From the NCBI GenBank assembly GCA_947307005.1, contig CAMZHY010000145.1, positions 1-8,236 on the forward strand: a DNA stretch of 8,236 nt. The letters run 5' to 3'. The position numbers and the translations under genes were made by a program. The first letter of the stretch is position 1; each line of letters starts with the position of its first letter. Shown in pieces: positions 6,513 to 8,236 of the stretch. Source of the DNA: an uncultured Planctomycetaceae bacterium (GTDB lineage: Bacteria; Planctomycetota; Planctomycetia; Pirellulales; Thermoguttaceae). The notes under the pieces are model-generated. The model was given only the letters and a program-made list of their open reading frames with translations, was not told the origin of the DNA and ran no database searches.

Positions 6513-7496
6513 TCACCGGCGCAGGAAAGATCGCGCGCGACTTTTTAGGTTTCGCAACATATCAAAAAGGATTGGAAATTCAAACGCTAAACGCTCGGCG
6601 CGTTTTATTTTCGCCCCTTGGTTCCCGTAGCAAACTCGAACCATCTTTTTAACGTCGTTAAAACGTCTTTTTTCTTCCTTCGAGAAGCTTCCGATACGAC
6701 TAATTCCAATAAGGTTAAGATACTGCCAATATAGAAATATCGTCAATTGTTCCGCGCGCTCTACGTATTCTTTTGGAAATCCAATTTCTTGAAGGAAACT
6801 TATTCTCAGGAATCTCGATTCGACGAGATCAAAATGTCGAACGGTTCTAGGGAGACTCGTTATAGAGGTTGGATTGGCGACGTAAAAATACAGATATTGC
6901 GGGATGAGAACAACTCGATCGCATTGGTATAAAAGACGAGGCGCTATGAAATCGTCTTCGTAGAGTTTTCCCACTGGAAAACGGAGAGACTCAAATAGCG
7001 TTCTTTTATAGATTTTATTCCAGACAACCGCGCGAACGTAGTCTTTCATTATCAATCTTTTTAGAGCGTCCGTTCCGTCAATTAATTCTTCAACCTCGGG
7101 CAAATAGGACTCGTTATCAATTTCTTTTCCGAACTGGTCGACCCTTTTAAACCCTGAAACGACGACGTCCGCGTTATACTGAACGATTTTATCGTATAGA
7201 ACTTTCAACATTTCAGGATGACAGTAATCGTCGCTGTCGACAAACGCGACGCACTCCCCCTGAGCAACGTCAAGCCCCGCGTTTCTCGCGGCGGAAAGTC
7301 CGCCGTTCTTCTGATGGACGACTTTAATTCGACCGTCGAGCGCCGCGTAATCGTCGCATATCTGACCGCAACAATCCGGGGAGCCGTCGTCGACGAGGAT
7401 CAGTTCGAAATTTTGATAAGTTTGGGCAAGAACGCTGTCGACGCAGCGGCGGAGATAATTCTCAACATCATAGACGGGAACAATAACGCTGATCAC
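6513..7496 (-). CDS. Family 2 (GT-A fold) glycosyltransferase, capsule/exopolysaccharide type, 327 residues
   Basis: The N-terminus MISVIVPVYDVENYLRRCVD is the standard start of GT2 enzymes of surface polysaccharide synthesis. The nucleotide-binding DDGS is at 36-39, GGLSAARNAG at 65-74, the metal-binding DSDD (DXD) at 87-90, and the acceptor-side acidic pair in YEDDF at 179-183 is the candidate catalytic base region. It should transfer a sugar from a nucleotide-sugar donor at the cytoplasmic face; donor and acceptor cannot be told. No transmembrane segment is evident, although the basic C-terminus (LKSRARSFLRR) could touch the membrane. The GTG start at 7494-7496 is chosen because a TAA lies two codons upstream, GGAAGG precedes it by 8 bases, and the next Met would destroy the fold. 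The gene is visibly richer in AT and in codons such as TTT, ATA and AAA than the VWA and FN3 genes. It is isolated, with no other polysaccharide gene beside it. Confidence 0.93.
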   Translation of the reverse strand: MISVIVPVYDVENYLRRCVDSVLAQTYQNFELILVDDGSPDCCGQICDDYAALDGRIKVVHQKNGGLSAARNAGLDVAQGECVAFVDSDDYCHPEMLKVLYDKIVQYNADVVVSGFKRVDQFGKEIDNESYLPEVEELIDGTDALKRLIMKDYVRAVVWNKIYKRTLFESLRFPVGKLYEDDFIAPRLLYQCDRVVLIPQYLYFYVANPTSITSLPRTVRHFDLVESRFLRISFLQEIGFPKEYVERAEQLTIFLYWQYLNLIGISRIGSFSKEEKRRFNDVKKMVRVCYGNQGAKIKRAERLAFEFPILFDMLRNLKSRARSFLRR

Positions 7497-7504
7497 TCTT
7501 TAGA

Positions 7505-7510
7505 CCTTCC
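7505..7510 (-). promoter_or_regulatory. Ribosome binding site of the glycosyltransferase (supports the GTG start)
   Basis: On the minus strand GGAAGG lies 8 bases before the GTG at 7496. An in-frame TAA between the two rules out an upstream start, so this site fixes the N-terminus. Confidence 0.7.
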
Positions 7511-7642
7511 GCCGTTGTAATTTAAAATCGTTCGTATTCAAGAACAGGACGCGGTTTTCGCTTTCGCCTTCGCCAAGCAGCGGACTCGCGATTCAACCTC
7601 TTCGACGTTGCGGAACTCGTTTCCCCATCGCGCGTCAACATA

Positions 7643-7670
7643 ATTCTAAAGACTTTGGTCCCGGCGTCAA
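7643..7670 (-). promoter_or_regulatory. Candidate sigma70-type promoter for the glycosyltransferase
   Basis: On the minus strand the -35 is TTGACG (7665-7670, 5 of 6) and the -10 is TAGAAT (7643-7648, 5 of 6), with a 16-base spacer. The predicted start near 7636 gives a leader of about 140 nt. A second TTGACG at 7633-7638 has no matching -10. Confidence 0.5.
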
Positions 7671-7773
7671 CGTAAAAGAAACAGTCGACGCGCGGGTTTA
7701 ACTTCGCGGTCAAATATCAGGAGCCTTTGCGGAGGTTGTCGTCGACGGCGCTATCATTTCCGAAGCGTTGATT

Positions 7774-7786
7774 TATATTTTATAAG
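7774..7786 (+). promoter_or_regulatory. Weak promoter candidate for thiM
   Basis: Two overlapping -10-like boxes, TATATT (7774-7779) and TATAAG (7781-7786), each match 5 of 6 consensus bases in the only AT-rich stretch before thiM. The matching -35 positions (CTATCA or TTCCGA) are poor. A start near 7793 would leave a short leader of about 36 nt, too short for a riboswitch. Confidence 0.3.
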
Positions 7787-7814
7787 AATCCAACGCTGGA
7801 ATCGCTCAAACGCT

Positions 7815-7821
7815 AAGGAGG
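7815..7821 (+). promoter_or_regulatory. Strong Shine-Dalgarno site of thiM
   Basis: AAGGAGG lies 7 bases before the ATG at 7829. It is a full consensus site, unlike the weak or absent sites of the two GC-rich genes in this window, and it fixes the thiM start. Confidence 0.85.
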
Positions 7822-7828
7822 AAGAAAT

Positions 7829-8236
7829 ATGTTCAAAGATATCTTTGAAAACGTCAGGAAAAAACGCCCTCTGATTCATAACATCACCAACTATGTGACG
7901 GTCAACGACTGCGCCAATATTACGCTTGCCTGCGGCGCGTCCCCGATTATGTCCGACGAAAAGGAAGAAGTTGCGGAGATTACCTCGATCTGCGCCGGGT
8001 TGGTTATCAATATCGGCACGCTGAACAGCCGCACGATCGAATCCATGCTGATCGCAGGCAAGCGAGCCAACGAGCTGAATCGTCCGGTCGTGTTAGACCC
8101 AGTGGGAGCGGGCGCTTCTAAACTCCGAACCGAAACGGCGACGTCGCTTCTCAAAGAAATAAAGTTCGCCGTGATCCGCGGCAATGTCTCCGAAATTAAG
8201 ACGCTCGCCTTGGGCGGCGGCGCGACAAAAGGCGTC
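7829..8236 (+). CDS. thiM: Hydroxyethylthiazole kinase, N-terminal 136 residues (C-terminus outside window)
   Basis: ThiM phosphorylates 4-methyl-5-(2-hydroxyethyl)thiazole with ATP, a cytoplasmic salvage step feeding thiamine phosphate synthesis by ThiE. The sequence shows the family hallmarks in order: HNITNYVTVNDCAN at 17-30 (thiazole-binding region), GASPIMSD at 36-43, GLVINIGTL at 57-65, VVLDPVGAGASKLR at 87-100, and the ATP-site region VIRGNVSEIKTLA at 115-127. The family is usually about 265-275 residues, so roughly half is present; the frame is open at the window edge. The start is fixed by AAGGAGG 7 bases upstream. The protein reads very like Firmicute (Clostridia/Negativicutes) ThiM, and its use of CTG, GCC and GGC differs from the neighbouring planctomycete-type genes, which suggests transfer. 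thiE or thiD may follow outside the window, but this cannot be seen. No TPP riboswitch precedes it. Confidence 0.96.
   Translation, partial: MFKDIFENVRKKRPLIHNITNYVTVNDCANITLACGASPIMSDEKEEVAEITSICAGLVINIGTLNSRTIESMLIAGKRANELNRPVVLDPVGAGASKLRTETATSLLKEIKFAVIRGNVSEIKTLALGGGATKGV

Larger units (their letters stand above)
7497..7828. other. Divergent intergenic region between the glycosyltransferase and thiM
   Basis: The region carries the candidate glycosyltransferase promoter and leader on the minus strand and the AT-rich start region of thiM on the plus strand. No TPP riboswitch is seen: neither the conserved CTGAGA nor the ACCTGATCTGG core occurs. A 63-codon minus-strand frame (7522-7713, TTG start) has no ribosome binding site and overlaps the promoter candidate, so it is not called. 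No tRNA, terminator or decayed gene was recognised on reading the other frames of 7530-7700. Confidence 0.65.

Noticed and set aside
7522..7713. 63-codon minus-strand frame upstream of the glycosyltransferase
   Set aside because: TTG start, no ribosome binding site, no recognisable motif, and it covers the best promoter candidate of the glycosyltransferase.
7497..7828. Possible TPP riboswitch upstream of thiM
   Set aside because: The conserved aptamer sequences are absent, and the likely thiM leader is too short to hold one.

Overview
The window most likely comes from a member of the Planctomycetota, probably a gut- or host-associated relative of the Pirellulales/Thermoguttaceae. Two things point there. 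The large surface protein at the left end has the arginine-rich N-terminal signature ending in LESLESRELL that is typical of very large planctomycete extracellular proteins. The central gene is a VWA plus glutamine-amidotransferase-like membrane protein of a kind common in that phylum. The first two genes are GC-rich with strong use of GCG, CGC, GAC and GTC. As a result stop codons are rare in all six frames, and nearly all the long antisense ORFs are shadows. The taxonomy is inferred from reading the sequence, not from a search.

Layout. (1) Positions 1-3513, minus strand: the first 1171 codons of a giant surface protein whose C-terminus lies outside the window. In order it carries the planctomycete N-terminal signature, eight fibronectin type III (FN3) repeats, a beta-rich region I do not recognise, and the start of a legumain/caspase-like (C13-like) peptidase domain whose catalytic Cys should lie just past the window edge. 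(2) Positions 3514-3996: an intergenic region with a good sigma70-type promoter for the surface protein, three copies of a CGGTTGA heptamer around it, and a weak terminator-like hairpin for the next gene. (3) Positions 3997-6366, minus: a complete 789-residue membrane protein with a MIDAS-bearing VWA domain, a class I amidotransferase-like domain and membrane segments at both ends. (4) Positions 6513-7496, minus: a complete, AT-richer family 2 glycosyltransferase with a GTG start. (5) Positions 7497-7828: a divergent intergenic region. (6) Positions 7829-8236, plus: the first 136 codons of thiM (hydroxyethylthiazole kinase), which resembles Firmicute sequences and has a strong Shine-Dalgarno site.

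How they work together. The three minus-strand genes point the same way, but gaps of 146 and 483 bases and separate promoter candidates argue against one tight operon. The FN3/C13 protein, the VWA membrane protein and the glycosyltransferase are all plausibly involved in the cell surface. thiM is a thiamine-salvage gene unrelated to them and looks acquired. There is no CRISPR array, tRNA, rRNA, insertion sequence or phage gene in the window.

The most interesting object is the surface protein: a C13-like protease-fold domain placed after an expanding FN3 array behind a planctomycete-specific N-terminus.
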